Assembly (NCBI RefSeq): GCF_020181595.1
Contig: NZ_CP084028.1
Location: forward strand, 879,793 to 943,792
Source of the DNA: [Mycobacterium] vasticus
GTDB lineage: Bacteria; Actinomycetota; Actinomycetes; Mycobacteriales; Mycobacteriaceae
Direction: 5' to 3'
DNA length: 64,000 bases
How positions within the stretch are numbered: position 1 is the first letter of the stretch; each line of letters starts with the position of its first letter. The notes beneath the pieces were generated by a model. That model was not told the DNA's origin and did not search any database. It saw only the letters and a list, made by a program, of their open reading frames with translations. Shown in pieces: positions 20,300 through 29,764 of this stretch. A program made the translations under genes and the position numbers.

Positions 20300-22075
20300 G
20301 TGGCTTACGACCTGATCATCCGCAACGGACTGTGGTTCGACGGCCTGGGCAATACCCCGCAGGTCCGCACCCTCGGCATCCGCGACGGCGTGGTGGCCGA
20401 CATCGCGTCCGGGCCGCTGGACGAGACGGACTGCCCCGAGGTGATCGATGCCGCCGGCAAGTGGGTGGTGCCCGGCTTCCTCGATGTGCACACTCATTAC
20501 GACGCCGAGGTGCTGCTGGACCCGGGTCTGCCCGAATCGGTGCGCCACGGCGTCACCACCATCCTGCTGGGCAACTGCTCGCTGTCGACGGTGTACGCCG
20601 ACTCCGAGGACGCCGCTGACCTGTTCAGCCGGGTGGAGGCGGTGCCGCGCAAATTCGTGCTCGATGCGCTGCACGCCAAGAAGACCTGGACCACCCCGGC
20701 CGAGTATGTCCGCGCCCTCGATGACATGCCGCTGGGGCCCAATATCGGCTCCATGCTTGGTCATTCGGACCTGCGCACCGCGGTGCTGGGCCTGGACCGC
20801 GCCACCACCGACGGCGTCGTCCCCAGCGACGCCGAGCTGGAGAAGATGGCCGCACTGCTCGAAGACGGGCTCGACGCCGGACTGCTCGGCATGTCGGGAA
20901 TGGATGCGGCCATCGACAAACTCGACGGCGAGCGCTTCCGCTCGCGGGCACTGCCCTCGACGTTCGCCACCTGGCGGGAACGACGCCGGCTGATCAAGGT
21001 GCTGCGCAAGCGCGGCCGGATGCTGCAAAGTGCTCCGAATGTGGCAAAACCATTGACGGCGTTGAACTTCTTCCTCACCAGCAGCGGAATGTTCGGCCGC
21101 CGGCGCGGGGTACGGATGAGCCTGCTGGTCTCCGCCGACGCCAAGTCCTCACCGGGCGCGGTGCGCGTTCTCGGCCCTGGCACCCGGCTGCTCAACGCAC
21201 TGCTCGGTTCCTCGGTGCGCTTTCAGCACCTGCCGGTGCCGTTCGAACTGTATTCCGACGGAATCGATCTGCCGGTCTTCGAGGAGTTCGGCGCCGGCAC
21301 CGCCGCGCTGCACCTGCGTGATCAGTTGGAACGCAACACCTTGCTGGCCGACACCGACTACCGGCGCCGGTTCCGCAAGTCGTTCGACCGCAAGAAGCTG
21401 GGTCCGACGTTGTGGCACCGCGACTTCCACGACGCGGTGATCGTCGAGTGCCCGGACGCGAGCCTGGTCGGCAAGAGCTTCGGGCAGATCGCCGACGAGC
21501 GGGGACTGCATCCGCTGGACGCGTTCCTGGATGTGTTGGTGGCCAACGGCGAACGCAACGTGCGCTGGACCACGATCGTCGCTAACCACCGGCCCCGCCA
21601 GCTCGACAGGCTGGCCAACGAGCCGACCATCCACTTCGGGTTCTCCGACGCCGGAGCACATCTGCGCAACATGGCGTTCTACAACTATGCGCTGCGCCTG
21701 CTCAAGCGGGTACGTGACGCGCAGCTGGCGGGCCGGCCGTTCATGAGCGTCGAGCGGGCGGTGTACCGGCTGACCGCCGAGGTCGCCGATTGGTTCGGCT
21801 TGGATGCGGGCACGCTGCGCCAAGGCGACCGCGCCGACCTCGTGGTGATCGACCCGGCCGGACTGAACCAGGAAGTGGATGCCTACCACGAGGAAAAGGT
21901 GGAGTTCTACGGTGGATTGAGCCGAATGGTCAACCGCAACGACGACGCCGTGGTGGCGACCGTGGTGGGCGGCACCGTGGTGTACGGCAACGGGCAGTTC
22001 CGCGACGGCTACGGCACGACGCTGAAGTCCGGCCGGTTCCTGCGTGCCGGATCGCGTGAGCTGGCACGGGTTTAG
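20300..22075 (+). CDS. Amidohydrolase, N-acyl-D-amino-acid deacylase family (Rv2913c-like)
   Basis: A 591-residue metal-dependent amidohydrolase of the D-aminoacylase group. The N-terminal beta domain leads to the metal motif LDVHTHYDAEV (residues about 58-68). GHSDLRTAVLG follows near 155, a GFSDAGAHLRNM segment near 445 supplies later ligands, and DRADLVVIDP starts the closing beta domain. Such enzymes hydrolyse N-acyl-D-amino acids or related amides in the cytoplasm. The GTG at 20300 is preceded by GTGAGGAG. A TetR regulator follows 12 bases downstream. The same gene pair exists in M. tuberculosis as Rv2913c-Rv2912c, so the two are a conserved unit at a different chromosomal position. Confidence 0.85.
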   Translation: MAYDLIIRNGLWFDGLGNTPQVRTLGIRDGVVADIASGPLDETDCPEVIDAAGKWVVPGFLDVHTHYDAEVLLDPGLPESVRHGVTTILLGNCSLSTVYADSEDAADLFSRVEAVPRKFVLDALHAKKTWTTPAEYVRALDDMPLGPNIGSMLGHSDLRTAVLGLDRATTDGVVPSDAELEKMAALLEDGLDAGLLGMSGMDAAIDKLDGERFRSRALPSTFATWRERRRLIKVLRKRGRMLQSAPNVAKPLTALNFFLTSSGMFGRRRGVRMSLLVSADAKSSPGAVRVLGPGTRLLNALLGSSVRFQHLPVPFELYSDGIDLPVFEEFGAGTAALHLRDQLERNTLLADTDYRRRFRKSFDRKKLGPTLWHRDFHDAVIVECPDASLVGKSFGQIADERGLHPLDAFLDVLVANGERNVRWTTIVANHRPRQLDRLANEPTIHFGFSDAGAHLRNMAFYNYALRLLKRVRDAQLAGRPFMSVERAVYRLTAEVADWFGLDAGTLRQGDRADLVVIDPAGLNQEVDAYHEEKVEFYGGLSRMVNRNDDAVVATVVGGTVVYGNGQFRDGYGTTLKSGRFLRAGSRELARV

Positions 22076-22087
22076 CAGGTTTGGACC

Positions 22088-22675
22088 ATGGCCCGAACCC
22101 AACGGGAACGCCGGGAGGCGACCGTCGCGGGACTGCTGGACGCCAGCATCGCCACGATCGCCGAGATCGGATACGCCCGCGCGTCGGCGAAGGTGATCGC
22201 CCGGCGTGCAGGAGTCTCTGATGGGGCGCTGTTCCGCCACTTCGACACCATGGGTGACTTCATGGCGGCCACCGCACGCGAGGTGCTGCGCCGCCAATTG
22301 GAGCTGATCAGCAAGCAAGTGGCGGAGATCCCGGCCGACGGCTCGGCGCTGGAAGCGGTATTGACCGTGCTGCGTGATCTGACGGCGAACCCCAACAACG
22401 CGGTGGTCTACGAGCTGCTGATCGCCGCACGCACCGACGACAGGCTGCGGTCCACGCTGTCGGAGGTGTTGGAAGAATACGGCGCGAAGATCTACGACAC
22501 CGCCCGCGGGTTTCCCGGCGCCGATGCATTTCCCGAGGAGATGTTCCCCAACGTGGTCGCGTTGCTCACCAACACCTTCGACGGCGCCGCGATCCTGCGG
22601 ACCGTGCTGCCGCAGCCTGAGATCGAGGCCAATCGAATTCCGTTGCTGCTGAAGCTGCTAGACGGACAGGCCTAG
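22088..22675 (+). CDS. TetR-family transcriptional regulator (Rv2912c-like)
   Basis: A 195-residue regulator. The N-terminal helix-turn-helix is clear (about residues 10-55: TVAGLLDASIATIAEIGYAR, SAKVIARRAGVSDGALFRHF), followed by an all-helical ligand-binding domain. It follows the amidohydrolase by 12 bases on the same strand and is presumably its local regulator; the ligand is unknown. The ATG at 22088 lies downstream of a weak AGGTTTGG. The last 18 bases overlap the end of the convergent esterase gene. Confidence 0.92.
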   Translation: MARTQRERREATVAGLLDASIATIAEIGYARASAKVIARRAGVSDGALFRHFDTMGDFMAATAREVLRRQLELISKQVAEIPADGSALEAVLTVLRDLTANPNNAVVYELLIAARTDDRLRSTLSEVLEEYGAKIYDTARGFPGADAFPEEMFPNVVALLTNTFDGAAILRTVLPQPEIEANRIPLLLKLLDGQA

Positions 22676-23680
22676 GTCTCTCGGCGGCGCGGCCGCCGTC
22701 ACGTCGTCCATGAAGGCCACGATCTCGTCGACGGCGCGTCGCGCATCCGGGTTGAAGTCGAAGGTGAGCTGGAACATGTGCAGCGCGCGGTCCCAAACCT
22801 GCACCCAGTTCGGTACGCCGGCGGCGGTGAGCTCGTCGGCCAGCAAGAAGGTGTCGTTGCGCAGCATCTCGTTGTTGCCCACCTGCAGCAGGAACGGACC
22901 CAGGCCGCGCAGCTCGGCTTCTGTGGGCATCACCGGCAGCTCGCGGGTTCCGTTCACGGTGGCGTAGACGCGATACAGGAACATGAACGCCATGAACGGG
23001 AAGAACGGATCGCGGTGGGCGGCGGCGGCCTGCCGCTTGATCTCCATGTCCGACGACGTCAGCGGCGACATCAGCACCTGACCGGCCGGCACCGGCAACC
23101 CGGCGTCACGCGCGACCAGCGCGGTGTTGGCTGCCATCAGGCCACCGGCCGAATCGCCGGCCAGCACAATGCGATCCGCGGAGTACCCGGCATCCAGCGC
23201 GTATCGGTAGGCATCCAGCCCGTCGGCAATCGCCTCGTCGATGCCGGCCTGCGGAGCCAACCGGTACCCGACATTGAGGACCCGGGCACCCGCGGCCTCG
23301 GACAGCTTGCTGGCGAACCGGCGATGCGAGTTGAGGCCCAATGTCACCAGCGCTGAGCCGTGGAAGTACACGATGACCCGGTCTGAATCGCGGGACCCAG
23401 GGGCCACCACCCATTCCGCCGGGCAATCTGGCAGTTGCACCCGTGACACGTCGGTGCCCGGCAGCGGCCGGATGAACCGCATCGGCTTGTCGATGAGGTC
23501 CAGCCGAGCCCGCTGCATACCGGCGGGCCAGAACCGGTTGATGACCGTCCCGAAAACCGTCAGCACGGCGATAGAGGAGCGCAGGAAGATCAGCGCCGCC
23601 AAGCCCAGCAGTCGGGCCTGCCAACTGGCCGGGCCGAAGTAGGTCTGAGGCGGCCGATCACGCCATTCCGGTGAGTTCAC
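22658..23680 (-). CDS. Alpha/beta hydrolase, hormone-sensitive-lipase-like esterase
   Basis: A 340-residue HSL-family (PF07859) hydrolase. The nucleophile is S177 in the elbow GDSAGG. The family oxyanion motif, usually HGGG, is altered to HGSA (107-110). The acid and base are probably in NEMLRNDTFLLAD and ALHMFQLTF near the C-terminus. A hydrophobic segment at about 25-48 may anchor it to the membrane. The GTG at 23680 gives this protein; longer in-frame extensions run through the divergent MoxR gene and are discarded. Mycobacteria carry many Lip enzymes of this type acting on acyl esters; the substrate is unknown. It overlaps the TetR gene by 18 bases tail to tail. Confidence 0.88.
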   Translation of the reverse strand: MNSPEWRDRPPQTYFGPASWQARLLGLAALIFLRSSIAVLTVFGTVINRFWPAGMQRARLDLIDKPMRFIRPLPGTDVSRVQLPDCPAEWVVAPGSRDSDRVIVYFHGSALVTLGLNSHRRFASKLSEAAGARVLNVGYRLAPQAGIDEAIADGLDAYRYALDAGYSADRIVLAGDSAGGLMAANTALVARDAGLPVPAGQVLMSPLTSSDMEIKRQAAAAHRDPFFPFMAFMFLYRVYATVNGTRELPVMPTEAELRGLGPFLLQVGNNEMLRNDTFLLADELTAAGVPNWVQVWDRALHMFQLTFDFNPDARRAVDEIVAFMDDVTAAAPPRDLGLSV

Positions 23681-23762
23681 GGTACCCAGGGTATCGGGTA
23701 TCTGCCGGCCGGATAAAGCAGGACGCCGTGACGGACCATCGCACCCGTCGTAGCGTGGAGTC

Positions 23763-25160
23763 GTGACCGCGCCGAAAATCCCGCACGATCTGCCCTCAAC
23801 CCTCGGCGAGCTGCGTGCCGCCGGCCACCGTGAACGGGGGGTCAAGCAGGAGATCGCCGAGAACCTGCTGGCCCGACTCTCCGAAGGTGACGACGGCGCC
23901 GCGATCTGGCCGGGCATCTTCGGATTCGACGACACCGTGCTCCCGCAGCTGGAGCGCGCCCTGATCGCCGGCCACGACATCGTGCTGCTCGGCGAACGCG
24001 GTCAGGGCAAGACCCGGCTGCTGCGGGCCCTGGTCGGGCTGCTCGATGAGTGGACGCCGGTGATCGCCGGCGCCGAACTCGGTGAGCACCCGTACTCGCC
24101 GATCACGCCCGAGTCGATTCGCCGTGCTGCCGAACTCGGCGACAGCCTGCCTGTGACCTGGCGGCACCGCAGCGAGCGCTACACCGAGAAGCTCGCCACC
24201 CCCGACACTTCGGTGGCCGACCTGGTCGGCGACATCGACCCGATCAAGGTCGCCGAGGGTCGTAGCCTCGGTGACCCCGAGACCATCGCCTACGGCCTGA
24301 TCCCGCGGGCGCACCGCGGCATCGTCGCGGTCAACGAGCTGCCCGACCTCGCCGAGCGCATCCAGGTCGCGATGCTCAATGTGATGGAGGAACGCGACAT
24401 CCAGGTGCGCGGCTACACGCTGCGACTGCCGCTGGACGTCGTGGTGGTGGCCAGCGCCAACCCGGAGGACTACACCAACCGGGGCCGGATCATCACACCG
24501 CTCAAGGACCGGTTCGGCGCCGAGATCCGCACGCACTATCCGCTGGAGCTCGACGCCGAGGTCGGGGTGATCGCCCAGGAGGCGCACCTGAGCGCGAGTG
24601 TGCCGGACTATCTGCTGGCCGCGCTGGCCCGGTTCGCCCGCTACCTGCGCGAGTCGCGGTCGATCGATCAGCGTTCCGGGGTGTCGGCGCGATTCGCGAT
24701 CGCCGCCGCGGAGACGGTCGCGGCCTCGGCGCGCCACCGCGGCGCGCTGCTGGGCGAGACCGATCCGGTAGCCCGGGTCGTCGACCTCGGCACCATCATC
24801 GACGTGCTGCGCGGCAAACTGGAGTTCGAATCCGGTGAGGAGGGGCGTGAACAGGCCGTGCTGGAGCACCTGCTGCGCCGGGCCGTTGCCGACACCGCGT
24901 CGCGGGCACTGGGCGGCATAGACGTCGGGCCGCTGGTGGCCGCGGTCGAGAACGCGGCCGTGACGACCGGCGACCGGGTGTCGGCCAAGGCGGTGCTGGC
25001 GGCGCTGCCGGATCTGCCGGTGGTCGACGCCGTCGCCCAGCGCCTCGGTGCGGAGTCCGAGGGGGAGCGCGCCGCAGCACTCGAATTGGCCTTGGAGGCA
25101 CTGTATTTGGCCAAGCGTATCGACAAGACGTCCGATGAGGGCGAAACCGTCTATGGCTAG
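23763..25160 (+). CDS. MoxR/ChlI-type AAA+ ATPase (Rv0958-type)
   Basis: A 465-residue AAA+ ATPase of the magnesium-chelatase/MoxR group. Walker A is GERGQGKT (77-84), and the Walker B and sensor region includes HRGIVAVNELPDLAERIQ and VVVASANPEDYTNRGRI. It overlaps by eight bases the following VWA-domain gene; MoxR-VWA pairs act as chaperone-like remodelling machines or metal-insertion complexes. This pair corresponds to Rv0958-Rv0959 of M. tuberculosis. The GTG at 23763 is used. A client is not evident, since no chelatase H subunit or other cofactor gene is nearby. Confidence 0.9.
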   Translation: MTAPKIPHDLPSTLGELRAAGHRERGVKQEIAENLLARLSEGDDGAAIWPGIFGFDDTVLPQLERALIAGHDIVLLGERGQGKTRLLRALVGLLDEWTPVIAGAELGEHPYSPITPESIRRAAELGDSLPVTWRHRSERYTEKLATPDTSVADLVGDIDPIKVAEGRSLGDPETIAYGLIPRAHRGIVAVNELPDLAERIQVAMLNVMEERDIQVRGYTLRLPLDVVVVASANPEDYTNRGRIITPLKDRFGAEIRTHYPLELDAEVGVIAQEAHLSASVPDYLLAALARFARYLRESRSIDQRSGVSARFAIAAAETVAASARHRGALLGETDPVARVVDLGTIIDVLRGKLEFESGEEGREQAVLEHLLRRAVADTASRALGGIDVGPLVAAVENAAVTTGDRVSAKAVLAALPDLPVVDAVAQRLGAESEGERAAALELALEALYLAKRIDKTSDEGETVYG

Positions 25161-27123
25161 AGCGCACGGCTCCCGGTATTCGGCCTACTCCGGTGGGCCG
25201 GATCCGTTGGCGCCGCCGGTCGATCTGGCCGAGGCGCTGGAAGAGATCGGGCGCGATGTCATGGAGGGGACGTCGCCGCGCCGGGCCCTGCAGGAACTGA
25301 TGCGGCGCGGAACCAAGAACATGCCGGGTGCCGACCGGCTGGCGGCAGAGGTGCAACGTCGTCGCCGGGAACTGTTGCGCCGCAATAATTTAGATGGAAC
25401 GCTGGCGGACATCAAGAAACTGCTCGACGACGCGGTGCTGGCCGAGCGCAAGGAACTGGCCCGCGCCTTGGACGACGACGCGCGCTTCGCCGAGATGCAG
25501 ATCGAGGCGCTGTCCCCGTCACCGGCCAAGGCGGTGCAGGAATTGTCGGACTATAACTGGCGCAGCCCGCAGGCGCGGGAGTCCTACGAGAAGATCAAAG
25601 ACCTGCTCGGCCGGGAGATGCTCGACCAACGGTTCGCCGGGATGAAGCAGGCTCTGGAAGGCGCCACCGACGCAGACCGGCAACGGGTCGCCGACATGCT
25701 CGACGACCTGAACGAGCTGCTGGACAAACATGCCAAAGGCGAGGACACGCCCGAGGATTTCCAGAGCTTCATGGACTCCCACGGCGAGTTCTTCCCGGAG
25801 AACCCCGCCAACGTCGATGAGCTGCTGGACTCCCTGGCCAAGCGCGCGGCCGCCGCCCAGCGCTTCCGCAACAGCCTGACCAATGAGCAACGAGACGAAC
25901 TGGATGCATTGGCGCAGCAGGCATTCGGCTCCCCGGCGCTGCAACAGGCGCTTGGCCGGTTGGATGCACACCTGCAGGCGGCCCGGCCGGGGGAGGACTG
26001 GAACGGCTCATCGGAGTTCTCCGGCAGCAACCCGCTGGGCATGGGCGAGGGTGCCCAGGCATTGAGCGACATCGCCGAGCTCGAACAGTTGGCTGAGCAG
26101 CTCTCACAGGCATATCCGGGCGCCAGCATGGACGACGTCGACCTCGATGCGCTGGCCCGCCAGTTGGGAGACGAGGCCGCGGTCGACGCACGTACGTTGG
26201 CCGAGCTGGAGCGTGCACTGCTCAATCAGGGTTTTCTGGACCGCAGCTCTGACGGGCAGTGGCGGCTGTCGCCCAAGGCGATGCGCCAACTGGGGCAGAC
26301 CGCGTTGCGTGATGTGGCACGCCAACTTTCGGGCCGGCGCGGTGAACGTGACCACCGCCGGGCCGGGGCTGCCGGCGAGTTGACCGGGGCGACCCGGCCA
26401 TGGCAGTTCGGCGACACCGAGCCGTGGAATGTCACCCGCACCCTGACCAATGCGGTCCTGAGGCAGGCCGCCCAACCCAACATCGGTGGCCGCCTGTCGA
26501 TCAGCGTCGACGACGTCGAGGTGTCCGAGACCGAGACCCGCACCCAATCCGCCGTGGCACTGCTGGTCGACACGTCGTTCTCGATGGTGATGGACAACCG
26601 TTGGCTGCCGATGAAACGCACCGCGCTGGCGCTGCATCACCTGGTGAGTACCCGGTTTCGCTCGGATGCGTTGCAGATCATCGCATTCGGGCGTTACGCC
26701 CGCACCGTGACCGCCGCCGAACTGACGGGCCTGGAAGGCGTCTACGAGCAGGGCACCAACCTGCATCACGCGCTGGCGCTGGCAAGCCGGCACCTGCGCC
26801 GGCACCCCAATGCCCAGCCGGTGGTGCTGGTGGTCACCGATGGTGAGCCGACGGCGCACCTGGAGGATTACCGAGGCGATGGCGCATCGGTTTTCTTCGA
26901 CTACCCACCGCACCCGCGCACCATCGCCCACACCGTCAAGGGCTTCGACGACGTGGCCCGGCTCGGCGCGCAGGTGACGATCTTCCGGCTCGGTGACGAT
27001 CCCGGGCTGGCCCGATTCATCGACCAGGTGGCGCGGCGGGTCCAGGGCCGGGTCGTGGTGCCCGAACTCGACGGGCTGGGTGCGGCGGTCGTCGGCGACT
27101 ATCTGCGCTCGCGGCGGCGCTGA
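25153..27123 (+). CDS. VWA-domain protein, partner of the MoxR ATPase (Rv0959-type)
   Basis: A 656-residue protein. The first 440 residues are mostly alpha-helical, acidic and coiled-coil-like, with many Arg/Glu/Leu heptads (for example AAEVQRRRRELLRRNN). The C-terminal 190 residues form a von Willebrand A domain with an intact MIDAS motif, DTSFS starting near residue 473, plus TDGEPTAH downstream. MIDAS proteins bind magnesium and engage clients delivered by the MoxR ATPase. The ATG at 25153 overlaps the ATPase stop by eight bases, which argues for coupled translation. Length and order match Rv0959. It ends five bases before the stop of the convergent PPE gene. Confidence 0.88.
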   Translation: MARAHGSRYSAYSGGPDPLAPPVDLAEALEEIGRDVMEGTSPRRALQELMRRGTKNMPGADRLAAEVQRRRRELLRRNNLDGTLADIKKLLDDAVLAERKELARALDDDARFAEMQIEALSPSPAKAVQELSDYNWRSPQARESYEKIKDLLGREMLDQRFAGMKQALEGATDADRQRVADMLDDLNELLDKHAKGEDTPEDFQSFMDSHGEFFPENPANVDELLDSLAKRAAAAQRFRNSLTNEQRDELDALAQQAFGSPALQQALGRLDAHLQAARPGEDWNGSSEFSGSNPLGMGEGAQALSDIAELEQLAEQLSQAYPGASMDDVDLDALARQLGDEAAVDARTLAELERALLNQGFLDRSSDGQWRLSPKAMRQLGQTALRDVARQLSGRRGERDHRRAGAAGELTGATRPWQFGDTEPWNVTRTLTNAVLRQAAQPNIGGRLSISVDDVEVSETETRTQSAVALLVDTSFSMVMDNRWLPMKRTALALHHLVSTRFRSDALQIIAFGRYARTVTAAELTGLEGVYEQGTNLHHALALASRHLRRHPNAQPVVLVVTDGEPTAHLEDYRGDGASVFFDYPPHPRTIAHTVKGFDDVARLGAQVTIFRLGDDPGLARFIDQVARRVQGRVVVPELDGLGAAVVGDYLRSRRR

Positions 27124-27127
27124 TCTC

Positions 27128-28492
27128 CTACCGGGACAGCAGCCGGCGTTTCTGTTCGGCGAATTCCTCCGGGGTCAGATATCCGGCGTCGTGGAGCTCG
27201 CCGAGTTCCCGAATCCCTGCCGCCAATTCAGCAAGCGGAACCGTCAGTGGCCGCACCGGTGACGGTGCTGTCGGCGACGGCGAACCGGGCTCCTGCGCCG
27301 GCGTGCCTTCCGCGGCGGGAGTCGGCTGGCCGTCACCGCCGCGGTTGCGGTTGACCGCGCCGGCAAGCGCGCTGCCGCCCATACCCGCCAGGGCCATCTG
27401 GCCGAACGCGGTACCCAACCCGCCCGGCGTGGTCGCCGACGGTCCGGCGGCCAGCGGCGTCGAGAAGCTGGCGTTGCGGATCTCCGGGGCAATCTCGGCC
27501 CAACTGATGGGCGTGGACAGCGACCCGAGTGGGAACGCCTCGCCCCTGGCCGCAATGACCGAGGCGTGCGGCACTCGGAGGTTGTCGGTCGACGGCAGTT
27601 CCCCCTCCACTCCCAATTGGCCCAGGGCGTCCAGGATGCTGCGCTGCCCACCGCGCAGCAGATCCTGGGTGTCGAAGATCTCGCGGGAGTCCATCTCGGA
27701 GAAATACATGGCCGCGCCGGCCAAGTAGACACCGACGATCGACAGGGGCAGGGCGATGCCGATGCCGACCTCGTCGGCCAGGATCGCAAGCCATTCAAAT
27801 GGATCGACCGGTACGGCGGCCTCCGCGGGCATGGCGGTGAACGGCGATGAGGCTTCCGACGATCCGGGCCCCGACAGCGTCGAGGCCGTTTTGGACAGCA
27901 GCGCCTGGGCATTGTTGGCCACCGAGTTGCCCTGGGCGGCCTGAGAGGCACCTTGATCGCCCGGTCCTGAGGCGGTCTTGGGGGGCGGCTGGAAGGGTGC
28001 CAGCTCGGCGGCGGTCGCCGACGTCGAGGCGTAGCCGTACATCGCGGTGGCGTCCTGGGCCCACATCTCGGCGTACAGGGCTTCGGTGGCCGCGATCGCC
28101 GCGGCGTTCTGACCCAGAACATTGGTGGCCAGCAGGGTCATCAACTGAGCACGGTTGGCCGCGATCACCGCCGGAGGCACCACCATGGCGAACGCGGCCT
28201 CGTAGGCGGCCACTGCCGACTTGGCCTGGCCCGCGGTCGTTGCCGCTTGCGCGGAGGTGCTGTTCAACCACGTCACGAACGGGGCGACCGAGGCCGCCAT
28301 CGCTATCGACGACGGGCCCCGCCACGCTCCGCTGGTCAGCTCGGTGACCACGGACTGATAGGCGGTCGCCGCCAGGTGCAGTTCGGTGGCCACCCCGTCC
28401 CAGGCGGTGGCCGCGGTGATCAGCGGCCCCGGGCCGGCGCCGGTATACATCCGGGCGGAGGTGACTTCCGGCGGTAATGCCGCGAAATCCAT
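27128..28492 (-). CDS. PPE family protein with C-terminal SHOCT-like domain
   Basis: A 454-residue protein. Residues 1-180 form the PPE domain: [10 protein letters not shown] at the start, and [20 protein letters not shown] as the conserved W-x-G region. One hydrophobic helix lies near 235-260. [10 protein letters not shown] resembles the PPE-SVP motif GxxSVPxxW with threonine replacing valine. The tail after a proline-rich linker (about 415-454) ends [20 protein letters not shown], which is a SHOCT-type helix pair. PPE proteins are exported by ESX systems, usually with a PE partner; none is adjacent. The ATG at 28492 has GGAGGA upstream. It lies divergent from a two-component system. Confidence 0.85.
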   Translation of the reverse strand: MDFAALPPEVTSARMYTGAGPGPLITAATAWDGVATELHLAATAYQSVVTELTSGAWRGPSSIAMAASVAPFVTWLNSTSAQAATTAGQAKSAVAAYEAAFAMVVPPAVIAANRAQLMTLLATNVLGQNAAAIAATEALYAEMWAQDATAMYGYASTSATAAELAPFQPPPKTASGPGDQGASQAAQGNSVANNAQALLSKTASTLSGPGSSEASSPFTAMPAEAAVPVDPFEWLAILADEVGIGIALPLSIVGVYLAGAAMYFSEMDSREIFDTQDLLRGGQRSILDALGQLGVEGELPSTDNLRVPHASVIAARGEAFPLGSLSTPISWAEIAPEIRNASFSTPLAAGPSATTPGGLGTAFGQMALAGMGGSALAGAVNRNRGGDGQPTPAAEGTPAQEPGSPSPTAPSPVRPLTVPLAELAAGIRELGELHDAGYLTPEEFAEQKRRLLSR

Positions 28493-28584
28493 CGTGGGGC
28501 TCAGCTCCTCCGGTTCTTGCTGGTTCGGTCCGGGCAGGCCCGATCCGTGGGTCAGGCCGTCCGCCGCTTCTCCGAAACCGCATG

Positions 28585-28609
28585 ATATCCCGGAGGTGGG
28601 CAGGGATAT
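28585..28609. repeat. Inverted repeat in the PPE / histidine-kinase divergent region
   Basis: ATATCCC and GGGATAT are separated by 11 bases, about two helical turns centre to centre. It lies 93 bases upstream of the PPE start and about 130 bases before the kinase gene. It could be an operator for either direction; no further support is visible. Confidence 0.35.
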
Positions 28610-28735
28610 GTGTTCTTTGGCACCGGCTCGGGCGTTGTGGACGTACCTCCATTTTCCGGATCGGGCCGACTCCGTCGCCATGGTGTTTGACACCCATTCC
28701 GAGGTAGGCGTGACCCGTATGGACAAATATGTGGT

Positions 28736-29764
28736 GTGCAGGCGAGGCTGGGTGACATGCACCGTTGGACGGCGGTCATCGATAAGTTCTGGCGACTGAC
28801 CGGGGTACCGGCACAAGGGCTGTTCCACCGGGTCGTTCTGATCAATGGTCTGGTCTTCACCGTCGGCACCCTGTTGCTTGCGGTGACGCCGGCCGCGGTT
28901 TCGGCGCGCACCCAGTTGACCGAGGTTCCGGTGCTGCTGGTCGGGCTGGCCATCGTGGTGGGGGCGAACGCACTGCTCCTGAGGTCGAGTCTTGCCCCGC
29001 TGGATCGGCTGGCAGCCTCGATGCGCCGCGTCGATCCGCCGCTGCGCAGCGACCGAATCTATGAACCGGGCGGCGACCTGCACAACCTCATCGAATCCTT
29101 CAACACCATGCTGGACCGGCTCGAGACCGAGCGGGCCTCATCGAGCGCGTTGGCGCTGGCCGTACAGGAGAGCGAGCGGCAGCGGATCGCCAGGGAGTTG
29201 CACGACGAGATCGGGCAGACCCTCACCGCTGCCCTGCTGACCCTCAAGCGGGCCGTCGACAACGCGCCGGCGAAGATTCGCGGCGACCTTCGCGACGCCC
29301 AGGAGATCGTGCGGTCCAGCCTCGACGAGGTGCGCAGCATCGCCGGCCGGCTGCGCCCCGACGTGCTTGAAGACCTTGGCCTGCCCAGCGCACTGCAGGC
29401 CCTGTGCAACCAGTTCACCCAAGCGGCCGGTATCGACGTCGTCCGGGACATCCCAGCCCACGTCGACCGATTGAACCCCGACCTGGAACTGGCCTGCTAC
29501 CGGATCGCGCAGGAGAGCCTGACCAACATCGCCCGCCATTCCGGAGCCCAGAAGGTCTGGTTGGATCTGCATGTCGGCCCGCAGGAGTTGGTGCTGCGGA
29601 TCGCCGACGACGGTCGTGGCGGGGTCAGCTCCACCGGTGCGGGTATCCGCGGAATGGGTGAACGAGCCCTACTGGTGCGGGGCACGCTCACGATCACCTC
29701 CCCGAACGACAAAGGAACCGAGATCAAGCTGGCGGCACCGACTCGCAGCGATGGTGGCGCGTGA
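28736..29764 (+). CDS. Two-component sensor histidine kinase, HisKA_3 (NarL-partner) type
   Basis: A 342-residue kinase from the GTG at 28736; an ATG at 28757 would remove seven residues and is equally possible. Two membrane helices (about 33-55 and 64-83) enclose a tiny external loop of about ten residues. A HAMP-like linker leads to the HisKA_3 box [17 protein letters not shown] with phospho-acceptor H156. The HATPase domain has [13 protein letters not shown] and IADDGRGG. The short loop suggests sensing within the membrane rather than of an external ligand. Its TGA overlaps the GTG of the response-regulator gene by four bases, giving a coupled pair. Confidence 0.9.
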   Translation: MQARLGDMHRWTAVIDKFWRLTGVPAQGLFHRVVLINGLVFTVGTLLLAVTPAAVSARTQLTEVPVLLVGLAIVVGANALLLRSSLAPLDRLAASMRRVDPPLRSDRIYEPGGDLHNLIESFNTMLDRLETERASSSALALAVQESERQRIARELHDEIGQTLTAALLTLKRAVDNAPAKIRGDLRDAQEIVRSSLDEVRSIAGRLRPDVLEDLGLPSALQALCNQFTQAAGIDVVRDIPAHVDRLNPDLELACYRIAQESLTNIARHSGAQKVWLDLHVGPQELVLRIADDGRGGVSSTGAGIRGMGERALLVRGTLTITSPNDKGTEIKLAAPTRSDGGA

